Part shown: one piece after another, positions 8,570 to 16,701 of the stretch
Numbering within the stretch: the stretch's first letter is position 1
How the letters are laid out: each line of letters begins with the position of its first letter
Assembly: GCF_003963535.1 (NCBI RefSeq)
Contig: NZ_CP034539.1
Span: forward strand, 4,650,001-4,714,000
DNA: 64,000 bases
Source: Streptomyces cyaneochromogenes
Lineage (GTDB): Bacteria > Actinomycetota > Actinomycetes > Streptomycetales > Streptomycetaceae
Reading direction: 5' to 3'
Program-made: the position numbers and the translations under genes
Notes under the pieces: generated by a model
Database searches by the model: none
What the model saw: only the letters and a program-made list of their open reading frames with translations
What the model was told of the DNA's origin: nothing

Positions 8570-8821
8570 ATGCCTCGGTTCATGGACGTACACCACGGAA
8601 TGCAGGGCATCACAGCCGAGCAGCTGCAGCAGGCCCACGACGCCACGGTCGCGATCGAGCAGGAAGAGGGAGTCCACTTCGAACACGCCTGGGCGGACCC
8701 CGGGTCCGGCACGGTCTACTGCCTCAGCGAGGGTCCCTCGGCCGCTGCGGTCAAGCGTGTGCACGAACGTGGGGGCGGCGGGGTGCCGGACGAGATCCAT
8801 TCGGTGCCGCTGATGGTGTGA
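8570..8821 (+). CDS. DUF4242 nickel-binding ferredoxin-like-fold protein (Sco4226 type)
   Basis: An 83-residue protein starting MPRFMDVHHGM. It resembles Sco4226 of S. coelicolor, which from memory is a small nickel-binding dimer with a ferredoxin-like fold. Candidate ligands are His8-His9, His37, Glu38/His39 and the C-terminal His77. ATG 8570 is preceded by GTGGAAGGAGGTG, an almost perfect ribosome-binding site, which decides the start over longer frames. It sits alone between two hairpins. The nickel regulator gene nur lies in the same window near 57.8 kb, but I see no Nur-type TTGCA repeat upstream of this gene. Confidence 0.78.
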   Translation: MPRFMDVHHGMQGITAEQLQQAHDATVAIEQEEGVHFEHAWADPGSGTVYCLSEGPSAAAVKRVHERGGGGVPDEIHSVPLMV

Positions 8822-9189
8822 GGCGCGGTGGCGCGGCGCTGATGAGAATGGCGGTGCGGAGAGTGGCGCTGCGGAGAGTGGCGCTGCCGCCGCCTTTGAT
8901 CCCCTGCCTGGGTACGTCGCAGGCAGGGGATGCCTCTGATCCGCCGCCTTGCAGGCGATCGCTGAGGCGACGAGATCGGGTGCCGCGTCGCGGTGGTGGT
9001 CAGCGAGGTCGGAGCCCTGTATGCCGGCTGGCGGCGGCGGTGTCGGCGTATACGTCGGCACCTCGGTCGGCGTCGGCATCGGCGCCCGAAGTCCCTATGA
9101 GCAGGGGTCAGTTTGCGAGCCGGGTAGGACAGCGCACTCGCAGGGCTGGGCAGCAATTAGGCTCCGCCCGGAGGGAGGGCGGGGCTGCG
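8822..9189. other. 368-bp non-coding gap
   Basis: Contains a tandem GCGGAGAGTGGCGCT repeat near 8856-8887, a strong terminator at 8899-8931, and low-complexity GTCGGC-type runs near 9040-9085. No supported gene is present. The right part must carry the promoter and site GGAGGGCGGGGCTGCG for the next gene. Confidence 0.6.
8899..8931 (+). terminator. terminator after the DUF4242 gene
   Basis: A perfect 12-bp stem: ATCCCCTGCCTG (8899-8910) pairs with CAGGCAGGGGAT (8920-8931) around a 9-nt loop. It lies 78 bp past the stop codon. Confidence 0.85.
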
Positions 9190-9465
9190 ATGGCGGACGA
9201 GTACTTCTTGTTGGTGTGCGACGACGTGCCTCATGACGTGGTGCTGACCGACCCCGGAATCCGTGTGCTGGACGTCGCCCGGGTCGTGCGTCGGCTGACG
9301 GGGCTGAGCCTCTGGCGGAGCAAGGACCTGGCAACGCAGCTGCCTGCCGTGATTCTCGTCGGCGTCCCGCAGGAGGACGCGGAGGCAGCAGCCACGGCCC
9401 TGCGCGAAGTGGGAGCGCAGGCAGAGGTGAGGGACCGGCCGGAGACGGGAGTCCTGGAGTCCTGA
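9190..9465 (+). CDS. ribosomal L7/L12 C-terminal-domain-like small protein
   Basis: A 91-residue protein beginning MADEYFLLVCDDVPHD. The layout is a beta strand, a helix (residues 20-37: DPGIRVLDVARVVRRL), a Lys/Asp-rich turn, then LPAVILVGVPQEDAEAAA and a final helix with GAQAEVR. This resembles the L7/L12 C-terminal fold, in which a helix carrying a K-D pair binds partners. It is too short to be the ribosomal stalk protein and lacks its dimer domain. The exact role is unknown. The start follows a GGAGGG site. Confidence 0.6.
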   Translation: MADEYFLLVCDDVPHDVVLTDPGIRVLDVARVVRRLTGLSLWRSKDLATQLPAVILVGVPQEDAEAAATALREVGAQAEVRDRPETGVLES

Positions 9466-9628
9466 GGCGCCCGATCACCCGGCCGACGCTCCTCGGCGTT
9501 CCCTTCAACAGGCGATCCGCGGGAGACGGACTTACCGTCGAGCGGTAGGCGGCGCTGCGGTGAGTGGGGGTTCTCGCTTGTCGGCGCCGGTCGAATCCCT
9601 TCTCGACACCGACAGGAGACGACCTCCC

Positions 9629-9955
9629 ATGGCCACAGCTTCTGAAACCCCGGTACTGGACACCATCGCCGCGATGACGGTGGACTCGGTCGAGCGGTGC
9701 GGGCTGCGCCCCGAGACCTTCATGCTCACCCGCATCGCGGCCCTCGCCGCGTCGGACGCCCCGCCGATCTCCTACGTCGCCCATATCGACCCCGCCATCC
9801 AGGCCGGCATGACCGCCGAGCAGGTCCAGGACGTCCTCGTCGCCATCGCCCCCGTCGTGGGCACCGCCCGCGTGATGACGGCGGCCGGCAACATCGCCAA
9901 GGCCCTGGGCATCACGATCGCGGTGGCGGACGCCGAGATGCAGGGTCGGGCGTAG
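9629..9955 (+). CDS. carboxymuconolactone decarboxylase family protein
   Basis: A 108-residue helical protein of the CMD/AhpD superfamily. The region 48-100 (DPAIQAGMTAEQVQDVLVA, then VVGTARVMTAAGNIAKALG) matches the CMD domain core. The catalytic CXXC of AhpD-type peroxidases is absent; the only Cys lies near residue 23 (ERCGLRP). A disulfide reductase role is therefore unlikely, and the function is unknown. ATG 9629 is preceded by ACAGGAGACG. The gene stands alone and is followed by a strong hairpin. Confidence 0.75.
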   Translation: MATASETPVLDTIAAMTVDSVERCGLRPETFMLTRIAALAASDAPPISYVAHIDPAIQAGMTAEQVQDVLVAIAPVVGTARVMTAAGNIAKALGITIAVADAEMQGRA

Positions 9956-10026
9956 GCGCCCGCCGGGCGTAGAACGCCGCCGGGCGAGGGCTGACGGCCC
10001 GGCGGCAATCCCGGGGCAGCAGCACG

Positions 10027-10062
10027 GAGCCTCCTACCTGCGGCGACGCAGATAGGAGGCTC
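10027..10062. terminator. terminator between the CMD gene and the convergent DUF3592 gene
   Basis: A 16-bp stem with one mismatch (10027-10042 against 10047-10062) and a GCGA loop. It lies between the ends of two converging genes and can serve both. Confidence 0.88.
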
Positions 10063-10074
10063 GACATTCGGACC

Positions 10075-10545
10075 CTACGAACGCCGCCGCCCCGCCAAGG
10101 CAACGGCCGTCCCGATCCCCGCGATCACCAGACCGATCCCGCCGAAGATCAGCGGCAGCAGCCACAGCGAAGCGAACCCGTTGATCCGCGCGTCGTCGGG
10201 GGAATCGGCGCGGTACAGCACCTCGACCCGCTCACCCACCTCGTACGACGGCGGATTGGAACCCGTGGAGCTCCGGAACGTCCTGGGCGTGCCCTGGGCG
10301 GACGTGTACTCCACCACCGGGTACGCCACGGGCCTGTCGTCCGTCCGCTTCTTGCGCGATGCGCTGTTGTTCTCGCTCCGCCACTCCAGGGACACCACCG
10401 TGCCCTGGGCACGCTCCGCATCCGCCAGGAACGCGACCGACACCCCCGCGAGGACGAGCCCGACGACCAGGAAAAGCGCTCCGAACGCGATCGCCCCGAA
10501 CGTGATCCACCGGCGGGCACCCTGCCCACGCACCTGAACCTGCAC
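10075..10545 (-). CDS. DUF3592 membrane protein
   Basis: About 156 residues. There are two transmembrane helices: one near residues 15-40 (ITFGAIAFGALFLVVGLVLA) and one near the C terminus (WLLPLIFGGIGLVIAGIGTA). They flank an extracytoplasmic beta-rich domain with VVSLEWRSEN and YEVGERVEVLYRADSPDDAR, the hallmark of DUF3592. The function is unknown. I choose GTG 10545 because GAGGGGGACG lies just upstream; a longer in-frame start exists at 10593 with no such site. Confidence 0.72.
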   Translation of the reverse strand: MQVQVRGQGARRWITFGAIAFGALFLVVGLVLAGVSVAFLADAERAQGTVVSLEWRSENNSASRKKRTDDRPVAYPVVEYTSAQGTPRTFRSSTGSNPPSYEVGERVEVLYRADSPDDARINGFASLWLLPLIFGGIGLVIAGIGTAVALAGRRRS

Positions 10546-10702
10546 GACGTCCCCCTCACTGATCCGGCGTGGGAGGGACGCTATCCCAGCCACCTCGCCC
10601 GCCGTGCTCCGGCCGGGGCGGGCACAGGCGCGCGCCTTCTTCGTTCACGGCCGCAAGATCCGGGGCGCCGAGGGGCTCTCAGTGGGCCCAGGCCATGAAA
10701 AC

Positions 10703-10737
10703 GCCCCTGAACTGCGCCGTATGCGCAGCTCAGGGGC
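10703..10737 (-). terminator. terminator of gpmA
   Basis: GCCCCTGAACTGCGC (10703-10717) pairs with GCGCAGCTCAGGGGC (10723-10737) with two internal mismatches around a short CGTAT-type loop. It begins 14 bp beyond the gpmA stop codon on the minus strand. Confidence 0.85.
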
Positions 10738-10750
10738 ATGATCACGAAAC

Positions 10751-11512
10751 CTACTTCTTCTTCCCCTGGTTCTTGACCGCCTCAATAGCAGCCGCAGCCG
10801 CCTCCGGGTCCAGGTACTTACCCCCCGGCGTCACCGGCTTGAAGTCGGCGTCGAGCTCGTAGTAGAGCGGAATGCCCGTGGGGATGTTCAGCCCGGCGAT
10901 GTCGGCGTCGGAGATGCCGTCGAGGTGCTTGACCAGGGCGCGGAGCGAGTTGCCGTGGGCGGCTACCAGGACCGTGCGGCCCGACAGGAGGTCGGGGACG
11001 ATGCCGTCGTACCAGTACGGGAGCATGCGGACGACGACGTCCTTCAGGCACTCCGTGCGCGGGCGCAGCTCCGGGGGGATCGTCGCGTAGCGGGGGTCGG
11101 CGGACTGGGAGAACTCCGTGCCGTCCTCGAGCTCAGGCGGCGGGGTGTCGTACGAGCGGCGCCACAGCATGAACTGCTCCTCGCCGAACTCGGCGAGGGT
11201 CTGCGCCTTGTCCTTGCCCTGGAGGGCTCCGTAGTGGCGCTCGTTCAGGCGCCAGCTGCGGTGGACCGGGATCCAGTGGCGGTCGGCGGCCTCGAGGGCC
11301 AGCTGCGCCGTGCGGATCGCGCGCTTCTGAAGGGACGTGTGGACCACGTCGGGGAGGAGATCGGCGTCCTTCAGGAGTTCGCCACCGCGGACCGCCTCCT
11401 TCTCGCCCTTCTCGTTGAGGTTGACGTCCACCCAGCCGGTGAACAGGTTCTTCGCGTTCCATTCGCTCTCGCCGTGGCGGAGGAGGATCAGCTTGTACGG
11501 TGCGTCGGCCAT
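10751..11512 (-). CDS. gpmA: 2,3-bisphosphoglycerate-dependent phosphoglycerate mutase
   Basis: Interconverts 3- and 2-phosphoglycerate in glycolysis. The protein has 253 residues. The phosphohistidine signature LLRHGESEWN (His13) is at the N terminus. The motif WRLNERHYGALQGK with catalytic Glu is near residue 85, and the second catalytic His is in VAAHGNSLRA near residue 185. A Lys-rich tail ends the protein. It is divergent from an MFS gene across 248 bp and followed by a clear terminator, so it is monocistronic. Confidence 0.96.
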   Translation of the reverse strand: MADAPYKLILLRHGESEWNAKNLFTGWVDVNLNEKGEKEAVRGGELLKDADLLPDVVHTSLQKRAIRTAQLALEAADRHWIPVHRSWRLNERHYGALQGKDKAQTLAEFGEEQFMLWRRSYDTPPPELEDGTEFSQSADPRYATIPPELRPRTECLKDVVVRMLPYWYDGIVPDLLSGRTVLVAAHGNSLRALVKHLDGISDADIAGLNIPTGIPLYYELDADFKPVTPGGKYLDPEAAAAAIEAVKNQGKKK

Positions 11513-11640
11513 GCGTCCGAGCGTAATCGAAGGCTTTGGCCGGGTGCGCCCCGCGCCCGAAGGGCGGACGGTTGACGGGATCTGTTAATCCGGTGGCCTC
11601 CCTGGCGAGCGTGATTGTAAGTTGCGGATGCCGGTTGAGG

Positions 11641-11750
11641 TTCTTACATCCGCGGTCGTGGTCGACGCCGTGGTCGTGACCGAAGCCGTAGCCGCCGCCG
11701 TATCCGTAGTCGTCGCCGTAGCCCTAGCCGTAGTCGTAGTCGTTCCGTGG
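11641..11750. repeat. degenerate CGTAGYCG-type short repeats upstream of the MFS gene
   Basis: From about 11655 to 11745 the sequence is built from imperfect copies of CCGTAGCCG/CCGTAGTCG and GTGGTCG, giving a low-complexity tract immediately before the MFS start. Such microsatellite-like tracts can expand or contract by slippage. The tract lies in the divergent gpmA/MFS control region. Confidence 0.6.
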
Positions 11751-11760
11751 GGGATCCGCT

Positions 11761-13020
11761 GTGTCCATCGCCGGTCTGAGACGTGCCACCCGTGAGACCG
11801 TCTCCGGGCTCCCCCGCGAGTTCTGGTGGCTGTGGACCAGCACACTGGTGAACCGGCTCGGTGCCTTCGTGGCCACTTTCATGGCGCTGTACCTCACGAT
11901 CGACCGCGGCTATTCCGCCTCCTACGCCGGTCTCGTCGCCTCGCTGCACGGCCTCGGCGGCGTCATCTCGTCGATCGGGGCCGGCGTCATGACCGACCGG
12001 ATCGGCCGGCGGCCCACGCTGCTCATCGCCCAGGCCTCCACCGCCGTGTCCGTGGCCGCGCTCGGATTCGTGCACCACCCCGTCGCCATCGCCGGCGTCG
12101 CCTTCGTCGTAGGCGCCGCCTCCAACGCCTCCCGGCCCGCCGTGCAGGCGATGATGGCCGACATCGTGCGGCCCGAGGACCGGGTGCGGGCCTTCTCGCT
12201 CAACTACTGGGCCATCAACCTCGGGTTCGCCGTCTCCTCCATGGCCGCCGGCTTCATCGCCGAGGTCAGCTATCTCGCCGGGTTCCTGATCGAGGCGGGG
12301 ATGACGGCCGTCTGCGCGGTCGTGGTGTTCGTCAAGCTGCCGGAGTCGCGGCCCCGGCGGACCAAGGCGGAGGAGGCGGCCGGCGAGGAGGTCCGGCTCG
12401 GCCACGTCCTGCGCGACGGGCGCTTCATGAGCGTCGTCGGGCTGTCCTTCCTCGTCGCCTTCATCTTCCAGCAGGGCTCGGTCGGGCTGCCAGTCGCCAT
12501 GGGCGGCGCGGGGTTCTCGCCCGCCGACTACGGTCTCGCCATCGCCGTCAACGGCGTCCTGATCGTCGCCCTGCAGATCCCGGTCACGCGGTTCATCGAG
12601 CGGCGCGACGCCGGGCGGATCCTCATCGTGTCGTCCCTGCTCGCCGGGTACGGCTTCGGGCTCACCGCGTTCGCCGGGTCGGTCGGCGTCTTCGCGCTGA
12701 CCGTGTGCGTGTGGACGCTCGGCGAGATGCTGAGCGCGCCCACCCAGACCGGGCTCGTGGTCCGCCTCTCCCCCACTCAGGGACGCGGCCGCTACCAGGG
12801 CATGTACACCCTGTCCTGGTCGGTGGCGGCGCTGGTCGCGCCCCTCGTGTCCGGGTTCGTCATCGACCGGTTCGGTGCGGAGTGGCTGTGGGGGCTGTGC
12901 GCGGTCGTCGGGACGGTGGCGGCGGTCGGTTACGGCGTCCTCATGCGGCGGCTGCCCGCCGAGACCCCGATCGCGGCCGAGGCGCCCGCCGAGGCGAAGC
13001 CCGAGGTCAGCACGGCCTGA
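11761..13020 (+). CDS. major facilitator superfamily transporter
   Basis: A 419-residue membrane protein with about 12 hydrophobic helices. Motif A between helices 2 and 3 is GVMTDRIGRRP (residues about 75-85), typical of drug:H+ antiporters of the MdtH/YfmO kind. The second half has its own degenerate copy near ERRDAGR. The substrate cannot be told. The GTG at 11761 follows GTGGGGGATC. It is divergent from gpmA behind a repetitive tract and followed by a hairpin before a converging gene. Confidence 0.85.
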   Translation: MSIAGLRRATRETVSGLPREFWWLWTSTLVNRLGAFVATFMALYLTIDRGYSASYAGLVASLHGLGGVISSIGAGVMTDRIGRRPTLLIAQASTAVSVAALGFVHHPVAIAGVAFVVGAASNASRPAVQAMMADIVRPEDRVRAFSLNYWAINLGFAVSSMAAGFIAEVSYLAGFLIEAGMTAVCAVVVFVKLPESRPRRTKAEEAAGEEVRLGHVLRDGRFMSVVGLSFLVAFIFQQGSVGLPVAMGGAGFSPADYGLAIAVNGVLIVALQIPVTRFIERRDAGRILIVSSLLAGYGFGLTAFAGSVGVFALTVCVWTLGEMLSAPTQTGLVVRLSPTQGRGRYQGMYTLSWSVAALVAPLVSGFVIDRFGAEWLWGLCAVVGTVAAVGYGVLMRRLPAETPIAAEAPAEAKPEVSTA

Positions 13021-13046
13021 CGGGACCACCGGCCGCACGGACTCAA

Positions 13047-13086
13047 CGGATGCACCCGTGACTCAACCGACTCAGGGGTGCATCCG
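13047..13086. terminator. convergent terminator MFS / DUF2000 gene
   Basis: CGGATGCACCC (13047-13057) is exactly inverted as GGGTGCATCCG (13076-13086) with an 18-nt loop carrying two GACTCAAC-like repeats. The right arm overlaps the last codons of the converging minus-strand gene (stop at 13072). Confidence 0.75.
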
Positions 13087-13572
13087 CGCCCCCTTCATCA
13101 CCTTGTCCACCGCGTTCCGCGGTCCGTACACCGCCAGCCCCACCAGATCCAGCTCCCTCGTCGACACCGCTCGCACGGCCGCCCGGTTGTCGCGGTCGTT
13201 GCCGGTGGTGAAGAGGTCGGAGGTGAAGACCGCGCGCGGGAGGGCTCGGGACAGCACGCGCGCGTGGGCCGTCGTCAGGGTCTCCTTCGTGCCCTCGAAG
13301 ACCAGGACCGGCTGGCGGAACATCGGCAGGTAGCCCACCCCGTCCGCGTCCTCGTACGGCTCGCCGATCACCTCGGGAAGCGGCGTTCCCAGGCCGCTGA
13401 CCAGGAACGCGGTGACGTTCAGACGCTGCCAGGTCTCCAGGTCCTCGCGCAGCAGGACGGCGATCTTGGTGTCGAAGCGGACCGGTTGCGCGGCGGTGGT
13501 GGTGATGGTGGCGTTCGTAGGGGTCGCGGCAGTCGTGGTGGTCGCGGCAGTCGCGTCGCTCATGTCGTTCAT
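13072..13572 (-). CDS. DUF2000 family protein
   Basis: About 166 residues. A Thr/Ala-rich, probably disordered leader (residues 1-28) precedes a globular domain beginning RFDTKIAVLLREDLETWQRLN and containing LPMFRQPVLVFEG and ARVLSRALPRAVFTSDLF. This matches DUF2000, predicted to fold like peptidyl-tRNA hydrolase II; the catalytic role is unknown. Two starts are possible, ATG 13572 or ATG 13563. It is divergent from an AraC gene only 49 bp away, which probably controls it. Confidence 0.7.
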   Translation of the reverse strand: MNDMSDATAATTTTAATPTNATITTTAAQPVRFDTKIAVLLREDLETWQRLNVTAFLVSGLGTPLPEVIGEPYEDADGVGYLPMFRQPVLVFEGTKETLTTAHARVLSRALPRAVFTSDLFTTGNDRDNRAAVRAVSTRELDLVGLAVYGPRNAVDKVMKGARMHP

Positions 13573-13621
13573 ACGGCGAGACTGGCGGCCGCCGTACGCC
13601 TGCGTCTTGTACGTTCTTTGC

Positions 13622-14428
13622 ATGGCCGCCGCCCGGAACCGCCAGGAAGTCTCCGCGTGGCGCCCCTCCGTCCCGGGCGTCACCGAGGTCTTCCACGCCC
13701 ACTTCACCGAGTACGCGTACCCGATGCACGTCCACGAGGCCTGGACGCTGCTCATCGTCGACGACGGAGCCGTGCGCTACGACCTCGACCGGCACGAGCA
13801 CGGCACCCCGCACGACACGGTGTCCCTCCTCCCGCCGCACGTCCCGCACAACGGCTCCCCCGCCACCCCGCACGGCTTCCGCAAGCGCGTCCTGTACCTG
13901 GACGGCACCCGGCTGGGTGACGATCTCATCGGTCCTGCCGTGGACTCCCCCGACCTCCGCGACCCGGTGCTGCGACTGCGCGTCGGCCAACTGCACGCCG
14001 CCCTCGCGCACCCCGGCGACGAACTGGAGGCGGACAGCCGGCTGACCCTCATCGGCGACCGGCTCCGCGCCCACCTGCGGCCCAGGAGCGTGACGGACGT
14101 CCCGCGCCGCGATCCCGCGCTCGCCGGGCGGCTGCGTGAACTCCTCGACGAGCGAGTGGTCCAGGGCATCGCCCTCGACGAGGCCGCGGCACTCGTCGAG
14201 GCCCATCCCGCCCATCTCGTACGGTCGTTCAGCACCGCGTACGGCATCGCCCCGCACCAGTACCTGATGTCCCGCCGCGTCGACCGCGCCCGCCGGCTGC
14301 TCCTGGAGGGCCGCTCGCCCGCCGAGGTGGCCGCCGCGACCGGCTTCTACGACCAGTCCCATCTCACCCGCCACTTCCGGAAGCTGGTGGGGGTGCCGCC
14401 GGGGCGTTACCGGAACAGCGCGCGCTGA
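13622..14428 (+). CDS. AraC-family transcriptional regulator
   Basis: A 268-residue regulator. The N-terminal AraC-type cupin (about 1-140) carries EYAYPMHVHEAWTLL and LLPPHVPHNG, a likely small-ligand pocket. The C-terminal domain (170-268) has two helix-turn-helix motifs: DEAAALVEAHPAHLVRSF and PAEVAAATGFYDQSHLTRHF, ending PPGRYRNSAR. The ATG at 13622 faces the DUF2000 gene 49 bp away on the opposite strand, so local control of that gene is a fair inference. Confidence 0.88.
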   Translation: MAAARNRQEVSAWRPSVPGVTEVFHAHFTEYAYPMHVHEAWTLLIVDDGAVRYDLDRHEHGTPHDTVSLLPPHVPHNGSPATPHGFRKRVLYLDGTRLGDDLIGPAVDSPDLRDPVLRLRVGQLHAALAHPGDELEADSRLTLIGDRLRAHLRPRSVTDVPRRDPALAGRLRELLDERVVQGIALDEAAALVEAHPAHLVRSFSTAYGIAPHQYLMSRRVDRARRLLLEGRSPAEVAAATGFYDQSHLTRHFRKLVGVPPGRYRNSAR

Positions 14429-14449
14429 GCGCCGTACCGGCCCGTGGGT

Positions 14450-14965
14450 TCAGTCGGCGGGGCGCTGGGTCAGATGGGTGAACGCGTCCAGGTTCCGCGT
14501 CGACTCGCCGCGCGCGACGCGCCACTCGTACTCCTTGCGGATCGCGGACGCGAAGCCCAGCTCCAGGAGGGTGTTGAAGGCGCCGTCGGCCGCTTCCAGA
14601 ACCTGGCCGAGGAGGCGGTCGATCTCGTCGGCGGTGACGGCGGCGAGCGCGAGCTTGGCGGCGACGTAGATGTCACCGAGCCGGTCGACGGCGTAACTCA
14701 CGCCGTACAGCTTGAGGTTGCGCTCCAGCAGCCAGCGGTGGACGCCCGGTTCGTTCTCGTCCGGGTGGCGGATGACGAAGGCGTTCAGCGACAGGGAGTG
14801 GCGGCCGACGATCAGGGAGACGGTCGTCGACAGTTTGCGGGTGCCGGGGAGCTTGACGACGTAGGTGCCGGGGGCGGGGCTCTCCCACTCCAGCTCGGCG
14901 TCCTTCAGGGCTCCCTCGACGACCTCCGCCGTCCTGTGTGTGTCAGTCATACGTCCGTCACCCAT
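14450..14965 (-). CDS. YbjN-domain (type III secretion chaperone-like) protein
   Basis: 171 residues from ATG 14965. It has the YbjN alpha/beta layout: VEGALKDAELEWE, YVVKLPG, VSLIVGRHSLSLNAFVI and a helical C-terminal half (DRLLGQVLEAADGAF). In actinobacteria these sit next to mshA, with unknown function. ATG 14965 overlaps the mshA stop as ATGGGTGA, suggesting coupled translation; a second ATG at 14950 is an alternative start. Confidence 0.75.
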   Translation of the reverse strand: MGDGRMTDTHRTAEVVEGALKDAELEWESPAPGTYVVKLPGTRKLSTTVSLIVGRHSLSLNAFVIRHPDENEPGVHRWLLERNLKLYGVSYAVDRLGDIYVAAKLALAAVTADEIDRLLGQVLEAADGAFNTLLELGFASAIRKEYEWRVARGESTRNLDAFTHLTQRPAD

Positions 14966-16298
14966 GGTGGGAGCGTACGTGACGCCTGTGGGCCTGGGTC
15001 GCGGCGACGTAGACCTCCGCCGTGGCGGCCGCCGCCGCGTCCCAGCCGAACGACTGGGCGTGCCGGGCCGCGGCCTCGCCCATCCGCGGGGACAGGTGCG
15101 GGTCGTCGGCGAAGGCGCGGAGCACGCGCGCGTAGTCGGCCGGGTTGTGGCCCTGTACCAGGAAGCCGGTACGGCCGTCCCGTACGGCCACCGGGAGGCC
15201 GCCCACCGCTGCCGCGAGGACGGGTGTACCTGCCGCCTGCGCCTCGATCGCCACCAGCCCGAACGACTCGCTGTACGACGGCATGACCAGCAGCGACGCC
15301 GCCCGGAACCAGTCCGCGAGCTGCTCCTGGCCGACCGGCGGGCGGAACCGCACGACATCCGCGATGCCCAGGCGGGCGGCCAGCTTCTGCAGGCCCTCGG
15401 GCTTGGCGAGGCCGCTGCCGCTGGGGCCGCCCACGATCGGGACGAGGATGCGGGAGCGAAGCTCGGGGCGCTCGTCCAGGAGGACGGCCACCGCGCGCAG
15501 GAGGACGTCGGGGGCCTTCAGGGGCTGGATGCGGCCCGCGAACAGGGGGATCAGGGCGTCCTGCGGGAGGTCGAGGCGGGCGCGGGCGGCGGCACGGCCG
15601 TCGGCGGGCGAGAAGCGGGTGAGGTTCACGCCGGGGTGCACTACGGCGACCTTGTCGGGGGCGGCCGCGTAGTGCCGTACGAGTTCGTCCGCCTCTTCGT
15701 CGGTGTTGGCGATGAGGCGGTCGGCGGCCGCGACGATCTGGGTCTCGCCGATGACGCGGGCGGCGGGCTCGGGGGTGTCGCCGTCGGCCAGGTTGGCGTT
15801 CTTGACCTTGGCCATGGTGTGCATGGCGTGCACCAGGGGGGCGCCCCAGCGCTGGGCCGCCAGCCAGCCGACGTGGCCGGAGAGCCAGTAGTGGGAGTGG
15901 ACCAGGTCGTAGTAGCCGGGGCGGTGGCCTGCCCACGCCTGCATCACGCCGTGCGTGAAGGCGCACAGCTGGGCGGGGAGGTCCTCCTTGTTGAGGCCCT
16001 CGTAGGGGCCCGCGTCGATGTGGCGGACGAGGACTCCGGGGGCGAGTTCGACGGTCGGGGGCAGGCCCGTGGCCGTCGTGCGCGTGAAGATCTCCACCTC
16101 GATGTTGATCGCGGCGAGGCGCTGCGCGAGCTCCACGATGTAGACGTTCATGCCGCCGGCGTCGCCGGTGCCGGGCTGGTGGAGCGGGGAGGTGTGCACG
16201 GAGAGCATGGCGACGCGGCGGGGGCGGCGGTGCGGGAGGCGGAGCCGGGGGTGGGTCGCCGGGGAGCGACGCCCGAGCCTGCTGACGTAGTGGCTCAC
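14958..16298 (-). CDS. mshA: D-inositol-3-phosphate glycosyltransferase (mycothiol synthesis)
   Basis: Transfers GlcNAc from UDP-GlcNAc to 1L-inositol-1-phosphate, the first step of mycothiol synthesis. A GT-B fold GT4 enzyme of about 446 residues. The acceptor-site motif GDAGGMNVYIVELAQRL is near residue 45, a donor-site Arg is in PLFAGRIQPLKAPD near 240, and the EX7E motif is in ESFGLVAIEAQAAGTPVL near 340. The start is GTG 16298, preceded by AAGGAGGAAC; a much longer open frame upstream lacks such a site and is not family-like. Confidence 0.93.
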   Translation of the reverse strand: MSHYVSRLGRRSPATHPRLRLPHRRPRRVAMLSVHTSPLHQPGTGDAGGMNVYIVELAQRLAAINIEVEIFTRTTATGLPPTVELAPGVLVRHIDAGPYEGLNKEDLPAQLCAFTHGVMQAWAGHRPGYYDLVHSHYWLSGHVGWLAAQRWGAPLVHAMHTMAKVKNANLADGDTPEPAARVIGETQIVAAADRLIANTDEEADELVRHYAAAPDKVAVVHPGVNLTRFSPADGRAAARARLDLPQDALIPLFAGRIQPLKAPDVLLRAVAVLLDERPELRSRILVPIVGGPSGSGLAKPEGLQKLAARLGIADVVRFRPPVGQEQLADWFRAASLLVMPSYSESFGLVAIEAQAAGTPVLAAAVGGLPVAVRDGRTGFLVQGHNPADYARVLRAFADDPHLSPRMGEAAARHAQSFGWDAAAAATAEVYVAATQAHRRHVRSHHG

Positions 16299-16701
16299 GT
16301 GGCGTTCCTCCTTGGCTGCGGGCATGCCGGACGGAGGGTGCGGGCGCCCTCCAAGGGGGTGCAACAGCGGAGGGAGGCATTCCCATTCCGGGTGGGGTGG
16401 TTTTTGCCGAGGCATTACCGCGGGTCGCTCAACTGTTCGGGGCTTGGGTGCGTTGTCAGGGATGCCTGCGGCGGCCCGTGCGGGGTCGGTGGGGGTGCGC
16501 GTTGCGCATCTACTCGTTCGTTGGGGGTCGGGGCCGCGCCGGGGGGGTGTCCGTCCTCGGTCGGGCGGTTGGCCGTGGCCTGGAGGGGCTCCTCCTTGAC
16601 GCCCGACACTGCGGGCGGACACCCCCCGGCACGTCCCCTGCTCGCCGTTGCGCCGGTGCGGGTCGCGTTCCGCCTGGTGCGGGCCACTTACCCTCGTATG
16701 C
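16299..16701. other. 403-bp divergent control region mshA / methyltransferase
   Basis: No gene is seen. It must hold both promoters. It carries an unusual pair of 12-bp arms, GGGGGGTGTCCG at 16542-16553 and CGGACACCCCCC at 16616-16627, that could fold a 62-nt loop which itself contains a GGAG/CTCC hairpin (about 16583-16597). Confidence 0.6.

Noticed and set aside
7157..9079. A 640-codon minus-strand open frame opposite phoU and the small genes
   Set aside because: Low-complexity Pro/Arg text typical of an antisense frame; phoU and its neighbours have ribosome sites and known motifs.
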